From contig NC_079149.1 in assembly GCF_945859685.1 (NCBI RefSeq), positions 16,155,118-16,219,117 on the forward strand: a stretch of 64,000 bases of DNA, read 5' to 3'. Source of the stretch: Eupeodes corollae (lineage: Eukaryota > Arthropoda > Insecta > Diptera > Syrphidae). Position numbers and translations under genes: made by a program. The stretch's first letter is position 1; each line of letters starts with the position of its first letter. Below the pieces are notes generated by a model. The model saw only the letters and a program-made list of their open reading frames with translations, was not told the DNA's origin and ran no database searches. Below, piece after piece: positions 23,391 to 34,882 of this stretch.

Positions 23391-24090
23391 CTCCAACCGG
23401 CTGAGAAAGTACTTCACGACGATCCAAAAGTTCGTCCATTACGTTCCATCTTCTCCTCCACTCCCCTTCGATGTATACGGGACCGTAGATCAGACGGAGA
23501 ACTTTTCTCGCGAACCGACCCAAGATGCTTTCATCCGCTTTTGTCATAGTTCATTGAACAGACTTTTGAAAGATAGTGTCTCTAGTGTTGACGTGTGAGC
23601 TCTGCACTATTCTTTCAAGCACGATGTTAAACAATTCACATGACAGCGCAACGCCTTGTCTACAACATTTTTTGACATCGAAAGGTTCTGTTAAGTTGTT
23701 TCCAACCTTTATGGAGCAGCGTGAGTTCTCCATGGTCATCCTGCACAAACGGACGAGTTTGGCAGGGATGCCAAAACTAGACATGGCTCTATACAGCTCG
23801 TCCCTGCAGATGCTATCATATTCGGCCTTGAAATCGATGAAAAGATGGTGGGTGTAGATTTGGCGTTCCTGTGTTTTTTCCAGGATTTGCCGTAATGTGA
23901 ATATTTGATCGACTGTGGACTTTCTTGGTCTAAGACCACACTGGTAAGGACCTATCAGGTTATTGACGATGGGCTTAAGACGTTCACACATTACGGCAGA
24001 GAAGATTTTATAGGCGATGTTTAGTACACTGATTCCTCTATAGTTGGTGCAGTTTAGAGGGTCTCCTTTTTTCAGGATCGGGCAAACATC
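23391..24090 (-). mobile_element. RTE-like LINE, family A, internally deleted fragment
   Basis: On the minus strand the copy gives CERLKPIVNNLIGPYQCGLRPRK's start, then HHLFIDFKAEYDSICRDELYR and a CRQGVALSCELFNIVLERIV block (23570-23990). It then jumps at about 23550 directly from the IFQKSVQ block to the MTKADESILGRFARKVLR block, skipping the YADD catalytic region and the connection domain. Compared with the copy at 10.5 kb the fingers/palm frame is long and open, so it is relatively young. Its upstream end meets the SINE at 24091. Confidence 0.8.
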
Positions 24091-24629
24091 GGGGAGCCGG
24101 ATAAAACCGCTCCTTATAGGCCTGGGCTCCGAATAAGTCGAAGAAGCCCTATAAGATGTTCACTAAGTAGTTCAACCTTACTGGAACTGTAGACTCCATC
24201 TCGGGAATTCCTCCGCCGCCGGCCGTCCGGATAAGGAGAAGTGCCTTAGTGGAAACACCTCTCTCCCCTCTCTCGTTTGCTGCCCTCAACAACTTTACAC
24301 TGGGGTTGGAACCCAATCTCCAGTTGAGGTACTAGGCACCCGATGTTCACCACGGGGAGGTGAGAGTAGGAGTTGATAGACAGAGGTGGGTTTTGAGAAA
24401 AACCTGTCTACGCTTGTGTCCTCTTGAATGCAAATGTCTACCATTTGAACATCAAATCAGATCGGCTAATTTGAGAAACCACTTTTCATGACAAAAATTA
24501 CTCTTAAAGGATTTGTCTTTTCCTCGAAAGAAGTAGTACCCCTGAAAAACTTCAGATAGCACAGGCAGGGATCTAACCTAAGAACTCTAGCATGACAGTC
24601 CTACGCACTAACCATAACGCTACGGATAT
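24091..24629 (-). mobile_element. tRNA-derived SINE with a long GC-richer body
   Basis: On the minus strand the head reads TAGCGTTATGGTTAGTGC (box A, 24605-24622), GGACTGTCATGCTAGAG (anticodon-arm region), then GGTTAGATCCC (box B, 24568-24578). This is the arrangement of an internal RNA polymerase III promoter. The body of some 470 bp (24091-24560) is noticeably more GC-rich than its surroundings, with blocks such as GGACGGCCGGCGGCGGAGG near 24210. No open frame is evident. Box B has A where tRNAs have C (GGTTCGA), and the cloverleaf cannot be closed, so this is not a working tRNA gene. Whether the whole body belongs to the SINE is uncertain; the body could be an unrelated segment beside a tRNA relic. 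Confidence 0.5.
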
Positions 24630-25372
24630 AACTACTATTCAAAATCAATGCGATCAAATGTACGTAACTTTTTGTTCGTTTTTTACATGTAAAATAACTC
24701 TTATCCAAAAACGCTGGGCTTTTCAAAAATAAGTTCAAAGCTATGCCAGAATTCCTGGTAGCTATCAGAACAGCTGGTTGAGTTCGGAGGAACCTGAAAA
24801 TTGAGACTAAATTTTTAAATGCTTTATTAAACAAAATAAAAGACGCCCGTTGAAATTTAAAATTACTTGTGTCCTGGAAATCTAAATATTTGTTTGCTTT
24901 TCGTGCACAACTAGAAGTTGTTTTTATTTTTTGACAACTATCTCAATTTAGTTATCCAATTCGTTCAGGAAGGTTTTTAAAAATGAGTATAACAAAGATA
25001 GCCTACGTATATACCAAAAACACAGAATTGAAAACAGTCGAAAAAACGTCAATAACAACCTTAAACGCAAATAGGTATCCGATTTTTTCGATTTGATTAT
25101 ACATTTAAGAAAAATTGACATTTCAATAGTGCACTTAGAGCCAACTCTGTATTCGAACCATACGCGTTTTCTCTTCTATCTAGAGAAGAAGAACTCTCAT
25201 TTTCTAGTGTTCTGAAGGATTCTGGCAGACCGATTCAAAAAATGCCATACATTTTAGGATTTTTACATTTCAAATTTTATTCTATACGCACTTTTTGACG
25301 TATAATGACCAAATTGTCAATGTCAAAGCCAAAAACACTATTACATGAAGACGCCAAACGTTATTACTCTAT

Positions 25373-25436
25373 GGCTGCGTTCAATCTCGTGTTGGATAGG
25401 TGGATTTTTAGATACCTTGCTGAACGAGTTATGATT
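25373..25436. repeat. terminus of a MITE (same family as 41061-41552)
   Basis: GGCTGCGTTCAATCTCGTG followed by TTGGATAGG and a TTTTTAGATA block matches, in reverse complement, the right end of the element at 41061-41552. A second partial arm of the same family lies at about 24905-24985. The copy is cut at 25437 by the 3' end of the Jockey-group LINE. Confidence 0.55.
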
Positions 25437-27880
25437 TGATTTTTGATTTGATTTTTATTGTAGCTAAAAATATTACATTATATCTTTATCTTAAATATAT
25501 ATTGCACAATTTACAGAGATTGGTATATTATCTACCTTACTACTGCCAAGTTTAAATGAGTTTTTAACAAAAAATTCAAAAATAAAGGAGTTATGTTAAA
25601 TTTTCTCAGCAAAGTATATCTTCGGCTACTTGTAATTGTTTTTCTTTTATGTATGTCGAGAATTTTATTTTTAAAATCAGACATTCCACTACTTCTTTTT
25701 CTTGAATGTAGACTAGGGCTTTCAACCGAAGATGAAGTCGAGGGCAAACTCGGATAGACCCCAGAGGATGGCACAAGGGAACTTACTGTTTCGATGTCAC
25801 TAACTTGTGCCTCACTGAGGCAAATTTCTACACTTCTCCAAGAAGAGCAGAATAGATTTATATTCCCAACCATAAAAAAAGGAAATAGAGTGGTTCTTCT
25901 TTGGGGGTTTGAATCATCTGGGAGAGTAACTTACCTTTCCTTTCAGCGACCTTATTTGCTTGTAGTTGAACAAGCTGTCCGCCTCTGTCTGCTTTTATAC
26001 ATAAAAACAAACGAGTTAGATTTATTTAATATATATTTGCCTGAATTTTAATCTACCTCTGGAACAGGATGAGGTATGAGGGCCATGTAGCAAATTACCT
26101 TCACTCTGGGGTCAAGCTGGCTGCTAAAAAACAGCCGTTTCGTCAGAGCGAAGGCTCCTCTGGCCCTGGTCAGAGCAGCATTTATATGTCTGTCGAAATA
26201 TAAATACTGATCTAACCAGATACCGAGGTACTTCACTACACTTTTGCTCGCTAATGGCTGCCCGTGAAGATCAACGATGACCATCTTGAGCCAATTCTTG
26301 CACGTATCCCTCGTGGCCCTAGCCAACGGAGTCCGGAACAGAATTGTCTCCGACTTCTAGACATTTATTTTCAATTTCCAGTCGTCGCAATATTGCTGAA
26401 TCTTGTCGAAATCATGCTGCAAGAGAATTCTAATGACCTCAACCTTTCGGACCGTTCTGTACGCAATTAGATCGTCGGCGTACGCAGTTGCCTTTGTAAG
26501 ACTACCTTTTAGATCGCTGGTGTTAATACTGAAGAGAATCGGCGAATTCACCGCTCCCTGTTGAAAACCATTTTTAATTGAGAATGTTGTGGTAGAAGTT
26601 ACATTGCCACTTTTTACAACAAACTTTCTACCGTTAACCATATCATAAAGTATATAAAACAATGGCTTGCTTCTGCCAAGCCTGCTCAGTTTTAGGTAAA
26701 GACCCTCTAACCATACGGTGTCAAAGGCCTTTTCCAAATAAACCAGAACAGCACCTGTGCATTGTTGTTTTGATTTATTCTATTGGATATCAGAAACGAG
26801 TTAAGACGCAGCATGAATTGTGTCACGACCCACCGGAATTATTTTGTTTTCCGCAGCCCACTTAGTCAGAGCCCTATTGATGATCTTTTCGAAAACTTTG
26901 CTGATGCTCGGAAGAAGACTTATCGACCAAAGATTTGACGGGCTTTCCCTTTTTCGGGAGAGGATGAACCACAGCGGTCTTCCAATACACTGGATAATAT
27001 GCATTATTCAGGGCATTATTGAAGAGTGTGGTGTAAATGTCAATTGCTTCCGTCGGTAAATGTCTTAGTACAACGTTGGATATACCATCGACACCTGCTG
27101 ACTTTTTATTTTTTATTGAATTAAAGATGAGTTGAAGCTCAACCTTCGTCACTAACAAGGGACTTGGTCCCGTTTGCTTGGCGATTATGGCATTTGCCAA
27201 GGAATCGTCATCGAACCGCATGAAACTGTGGTTCTCAGTTCACCATTGTGTCATACCATTTCGAAGGTAAAAGTGATTAAGTAGGACTCTGTTTTCCAGG
27301 TCGTGCTTTGGGGCGAATGCTAACATTAACCTTGTACACTTTTTTCTTCGGATCTTCAATTACGTAAAAGTCATCTTCAAAGATGGCTTCTTCTGAATCT
27401 ATTTGTGCTGTCCTGAGTTCGTAACTGTTCTCTTAGCTTCTTTGGAGTTTTAGACACGGAAAGTCATTATCGTCGTTTTTCCTGAATATGTTGTTGATTT
27501 TAGAGAACATGCTAGGGTCACTGGAATTAACTAACTAGATCTTACGGTCCCAGTACTTGTTAATTGATAACCTGTAGTTCTCCTTAATTAACAAATTGAC
27601 ATTTTTTATTGACGACTTCAGTGTCCTAACCTCCAAGTCGTGTGGGTCTGTTAGTCTGTACAAGTTTTTGAGTCTTGTCAGTAACCCACTGTTGTGGTTA
27701 CGTAGTAGTCGCGTTTCTGTAAGCGTCCATTTGGTTCCGTGTCTGTTTCATCGTTCGTTTTATTGTTTTATCCATCAGCTGTAAATGTTGGTCAATTTCT
27801 GTATTAGTCAGGTTTCTGTTGTTCGGTGGGGCTATGTCACTCGAACGTAGTTCTCTCGCCACCTCTCGGGCGCCACCTCC
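25437..27880 (-). mobile_element. Jockey-group LINE, 5'-truncated, broken
   Basis: Minus-strand translation shows, from 5' to 3', a linker region (SSIKNVNLLIKENYRLSINK near 27600), then LQLIFNSIKNKKSAGVDGIS (near 27120), PLPKKGKP (near 26960), LLPSISKVFEKIINRAL (near 26900) and EKAFDTVWLEGLYLKL (near 26720). These are followed by NGFQQGAVNSPILF (near 26570), AYADDLIAYR (near 26480, catalytic YADD intact) and KYLGIWLDQYLYFDRHI (near 26230). Frames change between blocks. The 3' end is an AATAAA followed by an A-rich ATCAAATCAAAA tail (25436-25465), so the transcript was copied from this end. The endonuclease is missing. Confidence 0.8.
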
Positions 27881-28066
27881 ACTGGGCTACCGATTGGTTA
27901 TTTTAAACAGCTGCAAACTGCCTTCTTAATCTTCAAACACTACAAATGCACTTTATTTAATTAACTATTTATTATTCTTCTCACTTTGAAAGTCAAGGAA
28001 CGACTGAATCGTTAAACCATCATTATGTTGACAAAGACACTTTTAAACTAATGTCTTCGTCTATAG

Positions 28067-28638
28067 CAGTAATACTCAACCTGAGGCCCGCGGGCCGCTT
28101 GAGGCCATCGAGCTTATAAAAGTTGACCCGCAGCGTGGTTTAATAAATTCTTAAAATATCGAGTGACTGCAGAAAAACGTGAGAAAAATATATGCTTTTG
28201 AGTTTTCAAAATGGAAGCAGTACTAGACATCGTGTGTTTTAAAAACAAATATTCTAAATCAGATGTCACTCCCTTCAATGCCATGAAAAGTTTTCACAAC
28301 TAAATAAAAGTAAAATATTTTATTTTGAAGAAAAGCTTAATATTTTTCATTAAGAAATAAGAAGTAAACAGCTACAAAATTTTCCAACGATGGTAATAGC
28401 TACAAAGTACCTCATCGGCATCTCTGAAGAAAACTGCTCAACAATATTAAATTACTTAACAGCACTGTCAAAAGTATTTGAAAAAAGGTTTCATGATATC
28501 AGAAAAATAAAAAAATGCTTAACGCTTGTAGAAAACCCATGGCATCTGGAAATAACGACTATCTATCTTCTTGTGGCCCGGGGTAGCGTTACAAAAGTAT
28601 CAATGTGGCCCATTAAAAAAAAAGGTTGAGAATGGTTG
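28067..28638. mobile_element. hAT transposon relic with 8-bp target-site duplication
   Basis: The ends CAGTAATACTCAACC and, in reverse complement, CAACCATTCTCAACC are imperfect inverted repeats of the hAT type (family ends CAG.GGTTCTCAACC). A perfect 8-bp duplication GTCTATAG flanks both (28059-28066 and 28639-28646), which is diagnostic for hAT. An open stretch on the plus strand (28390-28629) reads FEKRFHDIRKIKKCLTLVENPW, resembling the C-terminal part of ZBED/Buster-like hAT transposases. The rest of the transposase is deleted, so this is a non-autonomous derivative. Confidence 0.75.
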
Positions 28639-28646
28639 GTCTATAG

Positions 28647-29615
28647 TCTAGTAAATAATTAGAAAAAAACTAATTGCATGGTGATCCCATTTGGCTGTTG
28701 TTTTGTTGGCAAAAAAGATTACATTCTTTTTTGACAAAGTTCAAGGTACTTAAAAAATCCACTCAACTTAATTTTCATGAATTTCAACACATCTCTCTGT
28801 CAGCTACCTTTTCATGAAAAACTAAACATTCTGACCCAGATTTTGTTGATGTTGTTGTGTTTTTGTGTTTTTGTAGCTGTAAGTCCTTCCCCTAAAAAAC
28901 ACACACAAGAAATTAGCAACAACATTATTATTGTTTGAATCAAGCTCAAAAACAACAAAGATAAAATGGCAATTAAAAAATGGAATGCATTTTATAGTTG
29001 CCTCTGAAACTGGATTTTGAAGAACAAAGCAGAAATAATGTCCTTTCATTAATTGCTTTTCTTTTAGAACACGTCCTTTCTTCATCTGCACATTCACTGT
29101 GCCTGATGTTTCAGCGAGGACTGCTTTTATGAAAATTATCCTTTGTGCGGTATTGTATTTTGAAATTAAATATCATTTGCATATGGACTTTAAAATAAAT
29201 TGTTATTTAGTGGCAAGCTTGTTCGATAAAATTAAGTTTTGGGCATAACCTATACTGTTTTTTAATAAGTTCGGAAAGTTTTTGATAAGTCATTTAATAA
29301 TTGTTACACTTTCGATGTTTTTTTTCAATGTTTTTTCCTGCTTTCTTAACTTTGCAAAGCACCCTACGGAAAATCACTAAGAATTAAAATATTGAATTGT
29401 TTGCTGTTTAATAAATTTGTCTGTGGTCAGTTGTGAATGAGTTCAGACAATATAAAATTTGAAATATTACTTTTTCTATGTTTTTCTTCAATCTTTTTGT
29501 TAACTTGATAATTGTAACACTCGTACGTACTAGTTTTAAATATTATGCCTTTGGAGGCCATCATTTTTTGACATTTGACAAGTTGAAACTACACAATTAC
29601 TTACAATGGAACAAT
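28647..29615. other. AT-rich intergenic DNA, nothing recognised
   Basis: No supported gene or repeat between the hAT relic and the copia element. Confidence 0.4.
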
Positions 29616-29620
29616 ACCCT

Positions 29621-29801
29621 TGTAAGAACTAAGAGGTATCAACCAGCGCTCTGGCAATGCCCTGCCAATGACAGAACATTTATATTATATTTGGCAACAC
29701 TGTTGCTTTTTAAATTCAATAACGACTGAATATGTCATTTCATTCTTTTCTTGTTTCTCTTTTATTAAAATAAACTTTTGCGTTTTCAATTCAATTCATT
29801 A
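29621..29801 (+). repeat. 5' LTR of the copia-type element
   Basis: Begins TGTAAGAAC and ends ATTCATTA, adjoining the primer-binding site. It differs from the 3' LTR at 5 of 181 positions by eye. Confidence 0.93.
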
Positions 29802-32489
29802 GGTTATGGGCCCAGTCCCAACGCGAAGTATAAATTGTTAAAAAGTAAGAAACAATGTCGAACAGCTTGAATTTCATCAGGCCACTCGTCAGTTATAACT
29901 ATGATACGTGGGTCATGCAAATCGGAGGCCCTGATGGTGAAAGCTGGAACATGGAAGCATGTGAATGGAGCAGCACCACAACCAGAACTTCTTGAAAACA
30001 ACAAGAAGTCTAAAAAGGATCTGCGGAAGTGGATGACGACGCGAAAGCGAAGTCAGACTTGATTATTGCCATCGATCCGAGTCTATTGCGTCTCGTTTAA
30101 GGATTGGACACGGCAAAGGGTGCCTGGGAACGATTGAAGTCTGAATTTGCTTCCGAGGGACCAACGAAAAAGGCAACATTGCTGAAACGTGGCGACATAT
30201 AAAATCCAGGAAGGCGACGATCTGCGAAAGAATTTAATGGAATTCTTTGTGTCTCAGCGGAAAGATGACGAGGTTGCCGTTTCCCAAGAAGTCACATAGA
30301 AGCACAAACTTTTTGGATCTTGTGCACACTGATGTGTGGGGACCCTCCAGAGTTGATTCGTTAGTAAAGTCGAGATACTTCGTCACTTTCATCGACGATT
30401 GCAGCCGTTGGTGCGAAATAAGATTTTTGAAGCATGAAAATGAAGTTTTTCGCGCTTTTAAGGATTACATAGCTCAAGTTGAGAAGCAAACTGGTCGAAA
30501 AATAAAATTCTTGATGTCAGACAACGGAGGAGAGTTCTGCAACCATGAATTTGACGAGTTTCTACGATTGAACGAAATAAAAAGACAACTCACAAATCCG
30601 CATACGCCACAGCAAAATGGTGTGAATTCTCCGAATTCAATCTGGTGTTAAAAACGACTTTTGGGCAGAAGCAATTGCAGCATCAAATTACTTGGGGGAC
30701 CGATGCCCTACAAGCAGTTTGGATGGACGCACACCGTTTGAGTTCTGGAACAAAAGATTGCCAGACCTGAGACACCTGAAGGTTTTCGGCGCAAAGACTT
30801 TTGTTCTTGATAAAACTTCTGGTAAGGACAAATTCGAAGCGCATTCAATGGAGGGCATGCTGGTTGGTTACTCCGAAGCATCCAAGGGTTATCGTGTATG
30901 GATCCCTGAAAAACAAAAGGTAGTCATTACGGGAGACGTCAAGGTTGTAGAACATGATTTAGTTTCTGTGAAGAGTCAAGAGAAACAGTTAAAACTATTC
31001 CAAGTGATGAAACTACAATTGAACTGGAGTTAGCTTCGATGGATTTGGAGCCACATAAGGAGTTTGAGCCTCCGATGGAGATTATCAAGATTATCAAACG
31101 TGGTCTGTTTCGAAGTCGGCCAAGCAGAGACAAGTCGAACAACCAACAGAAAACGATGCTGATGTTGAAGACGAAAGCGAAGATGAAGATTACGATGATG
31201 CTGTAGACGGAGATGACATTGGAGAGTTGTCGCTCGAGGATACAATGTCTGGAGCAGAAGCACAAGACTGGTTGAAAGCAATCAAAGAAGAGATTCGAGC
31301 GCTTATCAAGAACACTACTTGGGACCTAATCGAGCGTCCAGAGAACAGAAGTGTTGTGACAAGCAAAATTATTCTACGAAATAAAATGAACGCAGAAGGC
31401 TCGTGTCGTTGCTCGAGGCTTCACGCAGTGCAAAGGAATCGATTATGAGGACACATTCGCGACTTGGCTTGTAACCAGCTGCTAACGATACATGTTTTTA
31501 CTTCAACACAAGTGGAGAAGAATTCACCATCGTTGCAGTGTACGTCGACGATATCCTGTACGCCTCAAGAAGTCAAAATACATTGAAACACATACGTGAT
31601 AGACTTGCTGCAGCATTTGAAGTGAAGAATCTAGGTCTGGCGCGATTTTGTTTGGGCGTCGAAATCATTCAAAGTGAAGTCCAGATTAAACTGAAGCAGC
31701 AAGCATACATCAAAGAAATATTAAAAAAGTTCAACATGGCGAGTCGAAACCAATAAATAAACCGAGCGACTCAAAGTCAAAATTACCTCCTGGGAAAGTT
31801 AACACTGAACGGCGTCAAAGCGAAAAACCCTATCGTCAACTTATCGGATCGCTTAAGTATTTGGCAATTGCGACAAGGCCAGACATAGCCTTCACAGTTC
31901 GTCGTTTAGCGCAGTACAACGAAACCTATCAAGGCATGCACTGGTCAGCTGCGAAGCGTGTTCTACGCTATTTACGAGGAACGGAAACATACGGGCTCAC
32001 TTATACGAAGGACACTTTGGGTCTTCGAGGATACTCGGATGCTGATCATGCTAACGACGAGACCGATAGAATATCATACACCGCATATATTTTTATATTG
32101 AGCGAAGCTGCAATTACCTGGTGTTCCCAGAATCAAAGGTCAATAGCTATTTCAAGTACGTTGCGCTTTCAGAGTCATCAAGAGATGCAACATATCTTAT
32201 GACCGAGATGAATTTGCCTCAACTTACGAAGATAAGTATTGGAACAAACAACCAAGGCGCAAAACACATATCTGAGAATGCAGTTTGTCATTCAGGAACA
32301 AAGCATATTGCGATCAGATACCATTTTGTCCGGCAGCTCCTACATGATGGAAAAATAACAATCTTCTACACCCCAACTGATAAGATGCCAGCGGATGTGT
32401 TCACCAAGCCACTTCCTGTACCAGCCCACTACAGATGTATGGAAGACATCGGTACATCAACTTGTTAAATGCGCTGATTGAGGAAGGCG

Positions 32490-32670
32490 TGTTAGAACTA
32501 AGAGGCACCAACCAGCGCTCTGGCAATGCCCCGCCAATGACAGAACATTTATATTATATTTGGCAACACTGTTGCTTTTTAAATTCAATAACGACTGAAT
32601 ATGTCATTTCATTCTTTTCTTGTTTCTCTTTTATTAAAATAAACTTTTGCGTTTTCAATTCAATTCATCA
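32490..32670 (+). repeat. 3' LTR of the copia-type element
   Basis: Begins TGTTAGAAC and ends ATTCATCA. It is the same length as the 5' LTR and carries the AATAAA at about 32637-32642 expected in the R region. Confidence 0.93.
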
Positions 32671-32675
32671 ACCCT

Positions 32676-33212
32676 CTTCAACTACAAATTGCAATAGTTA
32701 AAATTCAAAACCGTTGTCATGTGGCTGATATCGTTTTACCTTGAAATACATATCCATTGATTTCTCTCCAAAAAACACTGCTTTATTTTAGATCAAATTG
32801 AAACCTCTTATTGGAAAACCCTATAAATAAACAACATCTACATCAATATAATTTGAAACTACACTTAAGCTAAATAATAGTTCGATTGGTATAGAAATAC
32901 TATAATTATTTTTAATTGCAATAGTAATTAATACTTCAATACAAAATGTCTAAATTAGAATTTATCGTTTGTATTTAATCAAACTGTATAACTTATCTTT
33001 AGAATATGCAAAGCATAGAATGAAAATTATAGGACGTACTCGTACGTGAAACAATGCTATACCTTGTTATTAATATATACATATATGTACATATTTATTT
33101 AGGAAGAAGAACTATATAGTACGTAATTAAAATGATTCTCAAATTACTAATTGACTGTCAGATATGTATTGTTCAATATCCTTTCCTTAAAAGACTTATA
33201 ACGCTATGTATG
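32676..33212. other. AT-rich intergenic DNA, nothing recognised
   Basis: Contains GAAACCTCTTATTGG near 32800, a short motif also found near 38555 and, reversed, near 40550. Otherwise nothing is seen. Confidence 0.35.
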
Positions 33213-33214
33213 TA

Positions 33215-34515
33215 AACGGTGATTTTTTAAGAGCTTGAGAACTTTTTTAAAAAAAAAACGCATAAAATTTGCAAAATCTCATCGATTCTTTATTTGAAAC
33301 GTAAGATTGGTCCATGACATTTACTTTTTGAAGATAATTTCATTTAAATGTTGACCGCGGCTGCGTCTTAGGTGGTCCATTCGGAAAGTCCAATTTTGGG
33401 TAACTTTTTCGAGCATTTCGGCCGGAATAGCCCGAATTTCTTCGGAAATGTTGTCTTCCAAAGCTGGAATAGTTGCTGGCTTATTTGTGTAGACTTTAGA
33501 CTTGACGTAGCCTAAAGGTAGTCTAAAGGCGTCAAATCGCATGATCTTGGTGGCCAACTTACCGGTCCATTCCTTGAGATGAATTGTTCTCCGAAGTTTT
33601 CCCTCAAAATGGCCATAGAATCGCGAGCTGTGTGGCATGTAGCGCCATCTTGTTGAAACCACATGTCAACCAAGTTCAGTTCTTCCATTTTTGGCAACAA
33701 AAAGTTTGTTAGCATTGAACGATAGCGATCGCCATTCACCGTAACGTTGCGTCCAACAGCATCTTTGAAAAAATACGGTCCAATGATTCCACCAGCGTAC
33801 AAACCACACCAAACAGTGCATTTTTCGGGATGCATGGGCAGTTCTTGAACGGCTTCTGGTTGCTCTTCACTCCAAATGCGGCAATTTTGCTTATTTACGT
33901 AGCCATTCAACCAGAAATGAGCCTCATCGCTGAACAAAATTTGTCGATAAAAAAGAGGATTTTCTGCCAACTTTTCTAGGGCCCAATCACTGAAAATTCG
34001 ACGTTGTGGCAGATCGTTCGGCTTCAGTTCTTGCACGAGCTGTATTTTATACGGTTTTACACCAAGATTTTTGCATAAAATCTTCCATGTGGTCGAATAA
34101 CACAAACCCAATTGCTGCGAACGGCGACGAATCGACATTTCACGGTCTTCAGCAACACTCTCAGAAACAGACGCAATATTCTCTTCTGTACGCACAGTAC
34201 GCATTCGTGTAGTTGGTTTAATGTCCAATAAAGTAAACTGAGTGCGAAACTTGGTCACAATCGCATTAATTGTTTGCTCACTTGGTCGATTATGTAGACC
34301 ATAAATCGGACGTAAAGCGCGGAACACATTTCGAACCGAACACTGATTTTGGTAATAAAATTCAATGATTTGCAAGCGTTGCTCGTTAGTAAGTCTATTC
34401 ATGATGAAATGTCAAAGCATATTGAGCATCTTTCTCTTTGACACCATGTCTGAAATCCCGCGTGATCTGTCAAATACTAATGCATACAAATCCTAACCTC
34501 AAAAAAATCACCCTT
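33215..34515 (-). mobile_element. mariner-type DNA transposon, DD41D (rosa-like), 1301 bp
   Basis: Ends AACGGTGATTTTTT and (reverse complement of the right end) AAGGGTGATTTTTT form terminal inverted repeats, and TA dinucleotides flank both (33213-33214, 34516-34517). It encodes one transposase on the minus strand, annotated separately. Length, ends, TA target and the DD41D catalytic spacing fit the rosa-like group described in flies. A TTTTTT/AAAAAA run follows each end. Confidence 0.9.
33321..34402 (-). pseudogene. DD41D mariner-type transposase with one frame break
   Basis: The frame starts at ATG 34400-34402 and is open for 296 codons. It has an N-terminal helix-turn-helix region (MNRLTNEQRLQIIEFYYQN) and a second binding domain (SIRRRSQQLGLCYSTTWKIL). 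The catalytic D residues lie in ILFSDEAHF and WFQQDGATCH. The third D is in CDLTPLDYL, with 41 residues between the last two. Directly after LDYL a small deletion (near 33520) creates a stop. Normal sequence (GYVKSKVYTNKPATIPALED) resumes in another frame and runs to the expected C-terminus near 33321, ending GQHLNEIIFKK. Apart from this lesion the protein looks complete, so inactivation appears recent. It is used by the element for cut-and-paste movement at TA sites. Confidence 0.85.
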
Positions 34516-34882
34516 TATATGTAAACTAAAGTTCGCCAAAGTGGTCTAAATAAGATAAATCTAAAGCTGGCCCTTTACGACTAAAATAAATAACTCTCCA
34601 AACCAATAAGTCATTCAAGTTCAGTTCCCATCAACTGATGGCTATCCCAAATGTTATGACTGTAGCAAACCGCATTCATTTTCTTTTTTTGTAAAATGAT
34701 CCTATAACAAATACTTTAAAATTATAGAAATATAGATACTCCTAAGCGTTCCTCATTTAAATGAGCTGGAAATTTCAATTGAGTACAGCGAGTCAAAAAA
34801 ATTGTTTTGTAGGAATTATTTATAAAACTTTGTATAAATAACTTTTACATTCATATAATTATTGTTGATTGAAAAGAATATA

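Larger units (their letters stand above)
29621..32670 (+). mobile_element. copia-type LTR retrotransposon, internally deleted
   Basis: Two 181-bp LTRs and a 5-bp target duplication ACCCT (29616-29620, 32671-32675) define the element. The primer-binding site GGTTATGGGCCCAG (29802-29815) matches the initiator tRNA-Met anticodon region, as in copia, and a purine tract ends in GAGGAAGGCG before the 3' LTR. A gag start (MSNSLNFIRPLV, from 29855) and a gag block (AWERLKSEFASEGPTKKATLL near 30140) remain. The integrase (30270-30630) has HTDVWGP and MSDNGGEF, but the segment with the catalytic Glu after PQQNG is deleted. RT begins at VYVDDILYASR (31538) after a further loss, and RNase H (31861-32470) follows. 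At 3050 bp against about 5 kb for copia, it cannot move on its own. Confidence 0.93.

Noticed and set aside
24540..24629. Functional tRNA gene on the minus strand
   Set aside because: Box A and box B are present but stems do not pair into a full cloverleaf and box B is altered; fits a SINE head.
25532..25873. 113-codon minus-strand frame as an independent gene
   Set aside because: Lies between the RT C-terminus and the A-rich tail of the Jockey-group LINE, so it is that element's 3' end; no host domain seen.
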